Positions 35,666-43,786 of a stretch of 64,000 bases of DNA are shown piece after piece (position 1 is the first letter of the stretch; every line of letters starts with the position of its first letter). Both the position numbers and the translations under genes were made by a program. This DNA comes from Chitinophagales bacterium (GTDB lineage Bacteria; Bacteroidota; Bacteroidia; Chitinophagales; Saprospiraceae), in assembly GCA_013299105.1 (NCBI GenBank), contig JAAFJY010000002.1, forward strand, positions 124,001-188,000, written 5' to 3'. The notes under the pieces were generated by a model, which was not told where the DNA came from, searched no databases, and was given only the letters and a program-made list of their open reading frames with translations.

Positions 35666-36091
35666 TCAGCATTTCCAACTCAAGATCGCGGCCATGATGC
35701 TCAAAACAAGGCACAAAGGCGAATAGTAAGCAGTGTCTAAGCCCGCAAACAGGGTCCCTTTGACCGTTTTGAAAAAGCCAACATAGTGAAAGTCGCCCAA
35801 AGCCCGCAGTCCGAAAATCAACACCAGGCTGCGCATGGCCCAACACCCCCACATTGCTTTGAGGGGCAATTGCAAGAAGCCTCCTTTGGCAAGCGCCAGT
35901 GCTGCAAAACCAAACAAGCCCAAAGCAACTACCCAACATTCAAAAGGGCCAGGATTCAAAACGCGTACTCCTGTTGTCGTTTGTGGCAGCGCAGCAGCAA
36001 ACCCCCACTGCCCACCCAAGCCCCAATAAACATGCAAAAAACCCAGGCTACTGAAGATGAGTGCCATCGAAATACTAAGTAAGGATTCCAT
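35666..36091 (-). CDS. DUF3995 family membrane protein
   Basis: A 141-residue protein with four hydrophobic segments (LLSISMALIFSSLGFLHVYW, CWVVALGLFGFAALALAKGG, AMWGCWAMRSLVLIFGLRAL, AYYSPLCLVLSIMAAIL). The N-terminal LHVYWGLGGQWGFAAALP and the central LRALGDFHYVGFFK match the DUF3995 family. Its function is unknown. It lies alone between repeat elements and the divergent sigma-factor gene, with a 305-base A/T-rich gap in front that contains tandem palindromes near the sigma gene but no other gene. Confidence 0.8.
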   Translation of the reverse strand: MESLLSISMALIFSSLGFLHVYWGLGGQWGFAAALPQTTTGVRVLNPGPFECWVVALGLFGFAALALAKGGFLQLPLKAMWGCWAMRSLVLIFGLRALGDFHYVGFFKTVKGTLFAGLDTAYYSPLCLVLSIMAAILSWKC

Positions 36092-36321
36092 ACTAAAAAA
36101 GCAAAGTTTTAGAAATCATCGATAAAATGGCTAAAAAAGTAGATTAAAAGCAAGCCTTAACAAATCAGCTTTCACAAATTTTTGATGGAAACAGGCATTG
36201 TTTTGACCCAAAAACCTAAGAAATACAGGCAAATAGACCAAATCTTAAAATTTTGTTAAACCTTTTTTTAAAAAAGATTAGACAAAAACTTGCGCGCTAT
36301 TTTATTTGTTACTACTTTTGA

Positions 36322-36356
36322 TGATAGTAATGCTATCATTGATAGCAAAACTATCA
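36322..36356. promoter_or_regulatory. tandem palindromes TGATAG-N5-CTATCA, candidate operator
   Basis: Two perfect dyads, TGATAGTAATGCTATCA (36322-36338) and TGATAGCAAAACTATCA (36340-36356), one base apart. The junction itself forms a third dyad, CTATCATTGATAG. They lie 41 bases before the sigma-factor start, the position expected of a binding site for a dimeric regulator. Confidence 0.6.
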
Positions 36357-36396
36357 AAACACCAACACATAGTCAAGTCCATTAAACTACAGTGCC

Positions 36397-36930
36397 ATGT
36401 CAACAATCGAGTTTTCTACCCAGTTTGATCGCCTTCGTATGGCGCTCTACGCGTTTGCCTTAAACCTGACCAAGGACGAGGAATCCGCTCGTGACTTGGT
36501 GCAGGAAACCGCGTTCAAGGCATTCAAATACCGCCATCGTTATCAACCCCAAACCAACCTGCGCGCTTGGCTGATGACCATCATGCGCAACTCTTTCATC
36601 AACGATTACCGCAAGCGCAAACGCCGCCAAACCCTCAACGATACCACTACCAATGATTATCTCATTGACTCAGGCTTGCACACCGTATCCAACGATGGCG
36701 AATCTACGATTACCATGCAAGAGATTCAGAAGGTTTTGAATCAATTGGAAGATTGGGTACGCATTCCTTTCTTGATGCACTATCAAGGCTTCAAATACGA
36801 AGAAATTGCTGACCAGCTTGATGTTCCCCTTGGAACGGTGAAAAGCCGCATCTTTTTTGCCCGTCAAAAACTCCAGACCCAACTCCGCGAATTGTTCAGT
36901 GCACGTCAGTTAGAGGATTTTCTGGCTTGA
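36397..36930 (+). CDS. RNA polymerase sigma factor, sigma-70 ECF type
   Basis: A 177-residue ECF sigma factor. Region 2: LRMALYAFALNLTKDEESAR, DLVQETAFKAFKYRHRYQ, NLRAWLMTIMRNSFINDYRK. Region 4: LNQLEDWVRIPFLMHYQGFK, YEEIADQLDVPLGTVKSRIF. No anti-sigma partner is adjacent. It is followed after 212 bases by the ABC-HlyD-TolC genes on the same strand, which could be its targets. Tandem palindromes precede it and suggest a separate repressor. An imperfect hairpin (AGCCGGGCGTCAAT against ATTGATGCCTCGGCT) lies at 36973-37004, after the stop. Confidence 0.9.
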   Translation: MSTIEFSTQFDRLRMALYAFALNLTKDEESARDLVQETAFKAFKYRHRYQPQTNLRAWLMTIMRNSFINDYRKRKRRQTLNDTTTNDYLIDSGLHTVSNDGESTITMQEIQKVLNQLEDWVRIPFLMHYQGFKYEEIADQLDVPLGTVKSRIFFARQKLQTQLRELFSARQLEDFLA

Positions 36931-37142
36931 TATTTCTATCATCTGCGCTGAAAAGGCCTTAGAATCACCAACAGCCGGGCGTCAATTCCATTGATGCCTC
37001 GGCTCACTTTGTTGTACCGCTCTGAACCTACCTGCTTCCTTTTTGTTTCATTCTAAATTGTAAGCACTCCCAAACCCTTGGGTTGTGCTGCACAGCATTT
37101 TAACAAATCTAGGTATTTAATCATCAGCATATTTTGCATGTT

Positions 37143-38924
37143 ATGGCCGGACATTCCGATATCCATCCGTTGACCCGTTTTTTCAACCTGCTTAAGTTGG
37201 ACCGGAAGGATATTTCCTATATTTACATCAATGCCATTTTCGCTGGTTTGATTGGTTTGGTATTGCCCTTGGGTATCCAGGCCATCATTGGCTTGATCGC
37301 TGGGGGCGATTACTCTTCGTCTTTGTGGATTTTAGTTGCCGTAGTAACCATTGGTACTGCTTTATCAGGCATTTTAAAAATCATGCAGATCACGGTTACG
37401 GAAACCATACAAAGGCGCATTTTTGTCAGGAGTTCTTTTGACTTTGCCTATCGTTTGCCTCGTTGGCAACTCGATGGCCTGGCGCGATATTATCCACCAG
37501 AACTGGTCAACCGCTTTTTTGACACCATGAATTTGCAAAAAGGGATTCCAAAAATCTTGATCGACTTTTCAGAAGCAATCCTGAACATCGTTTTTGGCCT
37601 GATCCTGATTTCATTTTACAATTCTTTCTTCGCCTTTTTTGGCATTACTTTGTGTTTCTTGCTTTTTCTGGTATACCGTTTGACCGGGCCACAAGGGTTA
37701 AAAACCAGCATCGAAGAGTCAAAATACAAATACGAAGTAGCTCACTGGCTCGAGGAAATGGCCCGCTCCTTGAGTACCTTCAAAATGGCGGGTTATACGC
37801 CTTATCCCTTGCGCCGAACCGATGGCCTGGTATCCAAGTACCTTGATAGCCGGGCTGCTCACTTCAAGGTTTTGAAGGTACAGTATTCGGTGATCGTCCT
37901 GTTCAAAGTACTGGTTACTGCAGCCCTTTTGGCCTTGGGTAGCAGCTTGGTGATCCAAAACGAACTGACCATTGGCCAATTTGTTGCTTCCGAAATTGTA
38001 ATCATCCTGGTAGTGAGCAACGTTGAAAAACTGATTTTGACGATGGATACGATTTACGATGTATTGACTGCCCTCGATAAAATCGGCCACGTAACCGACT
38101 TACCCATCGAAAAAGAGGACGGCCTGCGTTACGATAAAATCGACTCGGGCAAACCCATGCACGTACGCATTGAAAACCTCAGTTACAAATTTGAAGATTC
38201 TGACCGTCCCATCCTCAAAAGATTCAACCTGGAAATAATGCCTGGCGAGCGCGTGTGTATCGCGGGCAGCCAAAGCTCGGGCAAAAGTACCTTGCTGCAA
38301 CTGGTTTCGGGCATTTACGACAACTTTGAGGGCAGCATCAGTTACAATGGTTTCCCGCTGAAAAGCCTGGACTTGTGTAGCCTGCGTGGAAACATCGGCG
38401 ATTACCTCAACGAAGTGAACGTTTTCAAAGGCAGCATCTTGGAAAACATCACCCTGGGCAATCCTGAAACACCGCTGGCCGACATCGTTAAGTTGGCCGA
38501 GGAACTCGACATCGCGGCTTACATTCGCAATTTGCCAGAAGGTTACAACACCATGTTACTACCAGAGGGGCGGAATATTCCCAGGGCTATTCGCACCAAA
38601 TTGATTTTGCTAAGGTCCATCGTCACCCGGCCCAGCTTGTTGTTGGCCGAGGATTTTTTCAAAACTTTGGAGTCGAAAGAACGCGATTTCTTGTCGACTT
38701 ATATCACGCGCCGCGACCAACCCTGGACCCTGCTGGCCGTATCCAATGACCCAGTTCTGGCTTCCCAATGTGACCGCATAGTACTGATGGAAGAAGGGAG
38801 AATCGTGATCGAAGGCACCTGGAACTCTTTGCAGAACCATCCCTTGTTCGACAAGGCGTTCCGCAGCAAGGAGTTCGCCCTGAACGGTTTGGGACCAAAA
38901 AACGTGCCAAGCATTAATTCCTAA
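37143..38924 (+). CDS. ABC exporter (permease + degenerate ATPase) of a type I-like secretion operon
   Basis: A 593-residue half-transporter. Residues about 20-300 are the membrane domain (IYINAIFAGLIGLVLPLGIQ, FGLILISFYNSFFAFFGITL, VLFKVLVTAALLALGSSLVI). The ATPase domain starts near 340. Walker A is intact (AGSQSSGKSTLLQLVSG, about 374). The rest is degenerate: the Q-loop reads GDYLNEVNVF without Gln, the LSGGQ signature reads LLPEGRNIPRAI, Walker B reads RPSLLLAEDFF with Asp replaced, and the H-loop reads LLAVSNDPVLA without His. No N-terminal peptidase domain. It precedes HlyD and TolC genes by short gaps, so the three form one operon. Confidence 0.88.
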   Translation: MAGHSDIHPLTRFFNLLKLDRKDISYIYINAIFAGLIGLVLPLGIQAIIGLIAGGDYSSSLWILVAVVTIGTALSGILKIMQITVTETIQRRIFVRSSFDFAYRLPRWQLDGLARYYPPELVNRFFDTMNLQKGIPKILIDFSEAILNIVFGLILISFYNSFFAFFGITLCFLLFLVYRLTGPQGLKTSIEESKYKYEVAHWLEEMARSLSTFKMAGYTPYPLRRTDGLVSKYLDSRAAHFKVLKVQYSVIVLFKVLVTAALLALGSSLVIQNELTIGQFVASEIVIILVVSNVEKLILTMDTIYDVLTALDKIGHVTDLPIEKEDGLRYDKIDSGKPMHVRIENLSYKFEDSDRPILKRFNLEIMPGERVCIAGSQSSGKSTLLQLVSGIYDNFEGSISYNGFPLKSLDLCSLRGNIGDYLNEVNVFKGSILENITLGNPETPLADIVKLAEELDIAAYIRNLPEGYNTMLLPEGRNIPRAIRTKLILLRSIVTRPSLLLAEDFFKTLESKERDFLSTYITRRDQPWTLLAVSNDPVLASQCDRIVLMEEGRIVIEGTWNSLQNHPLFDKAFRSKEFALNGLGPKNVPSINS

Positions 38925-38951
38925 ATTCTTGTACCAGTAAAAAACCATCCC

Positions 38952-40331
38952 GTGCTCAATATCAGCAATGATTCGATCAATGTGCGGATCCCTCAAGAGA
39001 AGTTTAAATCTTTTGAGAAAACGGCGCTCTCTCGGGCCAATGTGCTCTTTACCCGTTGGTTAGGGGTGAGCATTGGCATCGCCATTCTTTTCCTGTTTCT
39101 ACCCTGGACTCAAAACATCCAGTCCAAGGGCAAGGTGACCACTTTGCGCCCTGAGCAAAGGCCCCAAACCGTACAATCTACCATCGCAGGCCAAATCGAA
39201 AAATGGTACGTACGCGAAGGAGATACCGTGAGAAAAGGCGATACCATCCTGCACATCACGGAAATCAAGTCCGATTATTTTGACCCCAACCTCGTGGCCC
39301 GCACCCAAGACCAGGTGAATGCAAAACAAGGCTCAATCAGCGCCTACTCCAGCAAGGTGCAGGCCCTGGAGACCCAGATCGTGGCCATGAGCGAAGAATT
39401 GCGCCAAAAACGCAATATGCTGAACAACAAGATCAAGCAGGCCGAGCTGAAAATCATCGCAGCTCGAGGGGCTTATCGACAAGCTATCCAGGACGACTCC
39501 ATTGCCCGCATCCAGTTGGCGCGGGACCAGCGCTTGTTTGAAGAAGACCTGAAGCCACGCACTGCAGTCGAGGACAAAAAAGCCAAGCTGCAGGAAACCC
39601 AAAACAAGATCATCAAATCCAGCAACGACCTGGCCGAATCCCAACTGGAGCCACTGATCTACCGCAATGAATTGGCCCAGGTGGAAGCTGAAACGTCCCA
39701 AAAAATCGCCAAGGCCCGCTCGGACATTGCCAGTGCTTACTCCGATCGCTTCACCACCGAAGCGGACGTAAGCAAGCTGAAAATCCAGACCGAAAACTAC
39801 CGCCAGCGCAATGAATTTTATTACGTGTTGGCACCGCAAAACGGCATCATCGCCAAGGCCTTGCAAGCTGGTTTGGGCGAAAACATCAAGGATGGCGACG
39901 CGGTGGTGAGCATTTTGCCACTCAATTACCAACTGGCCGTGGAAATGTACATCAAACCCCTCGACTACCCGCTGGTACACCTGGGTCAGGATGTGCGCTT
40001 CCTGTTTGACGGTTGGCCCAACATCGTTTTCTCCGGCTGGCCGGGCTTCTCCTTCGGTACTTTCAAAGGCCGGGTGGTGGCCATCGACAACATCATCAGC
40101 GAAAACGGCAAGTACCGCATCCTGGTGGCCCAAGACAATGACACCCCCAAGCCCTGGCCAGTGGCCTTGCGCCCCGGCTCTGGCGCACAGGGAATCGCCC
40201 TCTTGCAAGACGTGCCCCTGTGGTACGAGCTCTGGCGACAAGTCAATGGCTTCCCGGCTGAATACTACGAAAAAGACGAAGGCAAAGCCGAGGAACCCAA
40301 GCTGAAAGCACCCGTAAAATCGCTAAAGTAA
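38952..40331 (+). CDS. HlyD-family membrane fusion protein
   Basis: A 459-residue periplasmic adaptor. A membrane segment lies at about 33-52 (WLGVSIGIAILFLFLPW). A biotinyl-lipoyl-like half follows (TIAGQIEKWYVREGDTVRKG), then a long coiled coil at about 110-285 (VQALETQIVAMSEELRQKRN, LAESQLEPLIYRNELAQVEA), the second lipoyl half (VLAPQNGIIAKALQAGLGEN) and a beta barrel (LAVEMYIKPLDYPLVHLGQD). It starts with GTG at 38952, 27 bases after the ABC gene. It would connect the ABC inner-membrane protein with the TolC channel. Confidence 0.92.
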   Translation: MLNISNDSINVRIPQEKFKSFEKTALSRANVLFTRWLGVSIGIAILFLFLPWTQNIQSKGKVTTLRPEQRPQTVQSTIAGQIEKWYVREGDTVRKGDTILHITEIKSDYFDPNLVARTQDQVNAKQGSISAYSSKVQALETQIVAMSEELRQKRNMLNNKIKQAELKIIAARGAYRQAIQDDSIARIQLARDQRLFEEDLKPRTAVEDKKAKLQETQNKIIKSSNDLAESQLEPLIYRNELAQVEAETSQKIAKARSDIASAYSDRFTTEADVSKLKIQTENYRQRNEFYYVLAPQNGIIAKALQAGLGENIKDGDAVVSILPLNYQLAVEMYIKPLDYPLVHLGQDVRFLFDGWPNIVFSGWPGFSFGTFKGRVVAIDNIISENGKYRILVAQDNDTPKPWPVALRPGSGAQGIALLQDVPLWYELWRQVNGFPAEYYEKDEGKAEEPKLKAPVKSLK

Positions 40332-40348
40332 AGGTACGAGTGCCCCTC

Positions 40349-40381
40349 TTTTCAACATTTCAACCCTTCAACTTTTCAACT
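40349..40381 (+). repeat. TTTCAAC repeat before the TolC gene
   Basis: Four imperfect TTTCAAC/TTCAACC units directly before the ATG at 40387. The same kind of string occurs before the gene at 22602 and in the gap before ppgK. Confidence 0.5.
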
Positions 40382-40386
40382 AAAAA

Positions 40387-41823
40387 ATGAAGCAATATTT
40401 TTTGGCCTTTGCACTACTTCTCTCCGCGTCCTGGTGCCTACAAGCCAGCGACAGCTTGCCCGTATTGCAATTGGCCAACTTCATGTCCTGGATCAAACAA
40501 GAGCACCCCGTGGCGCGGAATGCCAACTTGCTGCTGCAACAGGCCGAAGCCCAGATTCGCATGGCCCGTGGTGCCTTCGACCCCAAGTTGTTTTCGGATT
40601 GGGAACAAAAGTCTTTTGACAACAAACAATATTTTACCCTCAGCGAATCGGGCATGAAGGTCATGTCGCTGTGGGGTGTGGAGGCCAAAACCTCTTTCAA
40701 CGTTGCCCGTGGTGGTTTTTTGAACCCCGAAGACCGCCTACCCAACGTGGGTCAGGCCCTGCTGGGCGTGAACGTGCCCCTTTTGAACGGTTTGTTGTTC
40801 GACCCCAACCGGGCGGGTTTGCAAACCTCACTCCTGGACCGCGACAACCTCAACGCCCAGCGTCGCAGCCTGGTCAATGACCTGCTTCTGCAAGGCGGGG
40901 TCAGCTACATCAACTGGACCGTCGCTTATTACCAACTGCTAGTGACCCAGCAAGCTTACAACATATCGGTGGTGCGCCTCGGTGCCATCCGCCGTGCTTA
41001 CCAGGAAGGTGACCGCCCCGGAATCGATACCCTGGAAACCTTCACGCAGGTACAAAACTGGCAACTGGAGCTCAACGACGCCAAGGTGGCTTACCGCAAC
41101 GCCGCCCTGGCCATGCAAACCTGGCAATGGAACGGCGGCAGGCCTCGCCTGCAAAACGACAACTGGAATTGGCAGCCCGAAAAGGTGCAAGTGGCCGTGC
41201 AACTGCCCAGTATGCCCGTCGATTCTTTCCTGCTGGGCCTCGAAACCCTGCACCCTGAGCTGCGCGCCATCGCTGTGGACTTGCGTCAACTCGACATTGA
41301 GCGCCGCTTGGCCGCCGAGCAGTTCAAACCCCGCCTGAATGTGAGTTACAACCTGCTGGGACGTGGCTGGAATTTCAACCCCAACCTGCCCGACGGCACG
41401 GCGATCACCCTTACCGAGGCCCTGACCCAAAACTACAAATGGGGCGTAAACTTCTCTTTCCCCTTGTTTTTGCGCAAAGAACGCGGCAAAATGGAGCTCG
41501 TGCGTGTGAAGCAAATGCAAACGGGCAACAAGTTTGACCAAAAGCGCATCGAAGTAGAAAACAAACTGCGCAACTACTACAACGAATACGAAAACACCCG
41601 CCGCCAAGTGGTCAACTACCAAAGTTTGGTGGACAACCTGGACCGCCTGCTGGTGGCCGAGCGCCGCAAGTTTGAGTTGGGCGAAAGTTCGATCTTCCTT
41701 ATCAACACCCGCGAGCAAAAGCTGATCGAATCACAGATCAAGTTTGTAAAATTGCAAGGCGAATTGGCCAAAAACCAATTGGGCGTCTATTGGGCCGCCG
41801 GGCGATTGGGGGAGGTCTTCTGA
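40387..41823 (+). CDS. TolC-family outer membrane channel protein
   Basis: A 478-residue outer-membrane efflux protein. Residues 1-19 are a signal peptide (YFLAFALLLSASWCLQA). Two OEP-type repeats are seen, each with long amphipathic helices (NANLLLQQAEAQIRMARGAF, LETFTQVQNWQLELNDAKVA, VENKLRNYYNEYENTRRQVV) and the C-terminal IFLINTREQKLIESQIKFVK. It completes the tripartite exporter with the HlyD and ABC genes. No substrate gene with a recognisable type I signal is nearby. Confidence 0.92.
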   Translation: MKQYFLAFALLLSASWCLQASDSLPVLQLANFMSWIKQEHPVARNANLLLQQAEAQIRMARGAFDPKLFSDWEQKSFDNKQYFTLSESGMKVMSLWGVEAKTSFNVARGGFLNPEDRLPNVGQALLGVNVPLLNGLLFDPNRAGLQTSLLDRDNLNAQRRSLVNDLLLQGGVSYINWTVAYYQLLVTQQAYNISVVRLGAIRRAYQEGDRPGIDTLETFTQVQNWQLELNDAKVAYRNAALAMQTWQWNGGRPRLQNDNWNWQPEKVQVAVQLPSMPVDSFLLGLETLHPELRAIAVDLRQLDIERRLAAEQFKPRLNVSYNLLGRGWNFNPNLPDGTAITLTEALTQNYKWGVNFSFPLFLRKERGKMELVRVKQMQTGNKFDQKRIEVENKLRNYYNEYENTRRQVVNYQSLVDNLDRLLVAERRKFELGESSIFLINTREQKLIESQIKFVKLQGELAKNQLGVYWAAGRLGEVF

Positions 41824-41827
41824 TTTT

Positions 41828-41890
41828 TAGTTGACATACGATAGCCGATAGCCGAGATATGATTTTTTGGGCTCGCTGGGAAGATTCGGT
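41828..41890 (-). repeat. repeat family B, copy 3 (inverted)
   Basis: TTGACATACGATAGCCGATA and TGGGCTCGCTGGGAAG are the reverse complement of the family B core at 33497 and 35537. It begins five bases after the TolC gene stop and shows no terminator of its own. Confidence 0.65.
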
Positions 41891-41915
41891 GTGTGCATTG
41901 ATAATCATCCTCTTC

Positions 41916-42018
41916 TTGTCTGAACTGTGATTTTTGTGATTTTTTTGATGGCCATGATTACGTTACGTTGAGGGCCAGCATGACTTTGTTTTTAAGGTCG
42001 CACTTCGCCGAAGTGCCC
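41916..42018 (+). repeat. repeat family C, copy 1
   Basis: TGTCTGAACTGTGATTTTTG to GGTCGCACTTCGCCGAAGTG. A copy with the same order is at 42190-42281. It ends in a perfect hairpin GCACTTC-GCC-GAAGTGC. The start resembles family A (GTCTRAAC...GACGTTGA). Confidence 0.8.
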
Positions 42019-42020
42019 GC

Positions 42021-42160
42021 GAGAATGGGTGTGTAGTGTGTAAGTGTGAGTTTGAGTGTGTGGGGCTTCGAGCCGAATCTATCGACTCGGCTATTGGAAA
42101 TGGGATTTAGGCTCACTCACACCCAAACAAACACACCCAAACCCAATTTCATCCGTGTGC
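42021..42160. repeat. repeat family D, copy 1: TG/CA long hairpin
   Basis: GT-rich left arm (GGGTGTGTAGTGTGTAAGTG, AGTTTGAGTGTGTGGG) and CA-rich right arm (ACTCACACCCAAACAAACAC, ACCCAAACCC) can pair over most of their length. A smaller hairpin AGCCGA...TCGGCT sits between. A second copy lies at 56768-56900. Both end in ATCCGTGT and a GCGCAGCGG string. Confidence 0.75.
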
Positions 42161-42189
42161 TAAAAACCAGGGCCGCGCAGCGGTTTTTT

Positions 42190-42281
42190 TGTCTGAACTG
42201 TGATTTTTTTGATGGCCATGATTACGTGACGTTGATGGCTAAAATGACTTTGTTTTTAAGGTCGCACTTCGCCGAAGTGCC
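42190..42281 (+). repeat. repeat family C, copy 2
   Basis: Direct repeat of 41916-42018, lacking about ten bases of the TTTTTGTGATTT section. The 741-base gap from 41824 to 42564 holds these repeats and no gene; an open frame of 146 codons there is made of repeat sequence and is rejected. Confidence 0.8.
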
Positions 42282-42564
42282 CACAAGATTCCGCCGTTGG
42301 CTTGCTACAAACGTCTCACCTCTCCGAGGTAAGGTTTCGATTTTGGTTTACGTGGGGGGCAGTGTAGTGGTTAAGGTCATATTGGCAAATCTCCCGCCAA
42401 GGCGGGATCATCCGCGTACTAAAAAGGGCCGTGCAGCGGACCAAAAGCGAGCGCAGCGAGCCAAAGTCCCTTTAGGAAATCCGTAAAAATCCGTAGCATC
42501 CGTTTCATCCGTGTTCCAACCCTAGACCGCGCAGCGGACTCCAAAAAAGCATCCGAGGCTACCC

Positions 42565-43761
42565 TCACCCCGGCCAGCAAATCTTCCCCATGCTCACCGA
42601 AGGCACCTTGCCGCGGCTCCCAAAATCCACCACGCCACCAGCCACTGCCTCATTTGCCAGGATCGCAAACAAGACCGCCTCCTTCGCATCCCCAGGAATG
42701 CCCAACTCATCCGTGGCCGCAAAAACCGAACCCGGAAAATGCCCCTGGATCGCCGCCTTCAACACCGGATTGTGCATGCCCCCGCCGCTCAGGTAAAAAT
42801 AGAAATCCTCCGCTCCGATCACCCTTTTGATGCCCGCTGCGATGCTGTCCGCGCTGAACTGCGCCAGGGTACGCAGCAGGTCAGCCGCGCCGAGCTCGCT
42901 GCTGTTGCTGCGCGCTTGCGCCGCTTGCAGGTATGCGCCATTGAACACCTCCGGCCCCGTGGTTTTGGGAAAAGGGGCGGCGAAAAAAGGATGGTCCAGC
43001 AGCGCCGCCAGCAGGGGAGTGTGTACCTGGCCGCTGGCCGCTATTTTGCCGTCTTCGTCGTAATCGAGCTGGGGGTAGTGCTGGCGCACCGTCCAATCCA
43101 GCAGGGTATTGCCCGGCCCCGTATCGCTGGTAAAGACCTTGCTCGCGTCCACATCGGCGGGCAGGTAGGTGAAATTGGCGATGCCGCCCAGGTTGAGCAG
43201 GATGCGGTTTTCGCCCGCTTTCGACAAGACCAGGTAATCGCCATACACCGCCAAGGGCGCCCCCTCGCCGCCCGCCGCCACGTGCCGCGCCCGAAAATCG
43301 CAGAGCGTAATGATGCCCGTGACGTGCGCCACCTGGTCGCCGTCGCCGATTTGCAGGGTGGCGTTGCCGTAATCGGGCAGGCCGTGCTGCACCTGGGGGG
43401 CGTGAAACACCGTTTGGCCGTGCGAGGCCACCAGGTCAACCTCACTTGCCGCGATGCCCCACTGCGCCAAACAACTGTTGATCATCTCGCCGTGGATTTG
43501 CCCGATTTTGGGGTGCAACAAGCAGAGGTGCTGAAAATCGATTTCCCTTTTGGCAAATACCCGGCGGATTTCGGCCTTGAGCTCGGCCGGATAGGGCACG
43601 GTGTGAAAGGCTTCGAGCTGCACCTCGGTGGCCAGCCCGGCCCCTTGTACCCGGCAGAGGGCCACGTCAAGCCCATCGAGCGAGGTGCCCGACATCAGGC
43701 CGATGATGCGGCGGGTGGGGGATTGGGCGATTTGGTGGAGTTTTTGCAAGTATAGATTCAT
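42565..43761 (-). CDS. anmK: anhydro-N-acetylmuramic acid kinase
   Basis: A 398-residue sugar kinase that converts 1,6-anhydro-MurNAc from cell-wall turnover to MurNAc 6-phosphate. The phosphate loop is RIIGLMSGTSLDGLDVALCR near the N-terminus. Other family motifs are VASHGQTVFHAP, RILLNLGGIANFTYLP, DTGPGNTLLDWTVRQHYPQL and YLSGGGMHNPVL. Length fits AnmK (about 370-390). It lies 25 bases downstream of the STAND gene and on the same strand, so the two are probably co-transcribed. The GC content is higher than in the surroundings. Confidence 0.93.
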   Translation of the reverse strand: MNLYLQKLHQIAQSPTRRIIGLMSGTSLDGLDVALCRVQGAGLATEVQLEAFHTVPYPAELKAEIRRVFAKREIDFQHLCLLHPKIGQIHGEMINSCLAQWGIAASEVDLVASHGQTVFHAPQVQHGLPDYGNATLQIGDGDQVAHVTGIITLCDFRARHVAAGGEGAPLAVYGDYLVLSKAGENRILLNLGGIANFTYLPADVDASKVFTSDTGPGNTLLDWTVRQHYPQLDYDEDGKIAASGQVHTPLLAALLDHPFFAAPFPKTTGPEVFNGAYLQAAQARSNSSELGAADLLRTLAQFSADSIAAGIKRVIGAEDFYFYLSGGGMHNPVLKAAIQGHFPGSVFAATDELGIPGDAKEAVLFAILANEAVAGGVVDFGSRGKVPSVSMGKICWPG

Positions 43762-43786
43762 AGTGGATGGTGACTGAATAGAAGGG

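Noticed and set aside
42046-42486. 146-codon plus-strand open frame in the gap before anmK
   Set aside because: Built from dispersed repeats C and D; the same sequence in another place (56768) is not open.
42739-43755. 338-codon plus-strand open frame
   Set aside because: Antisense shadow of anmK, without signal or motif.
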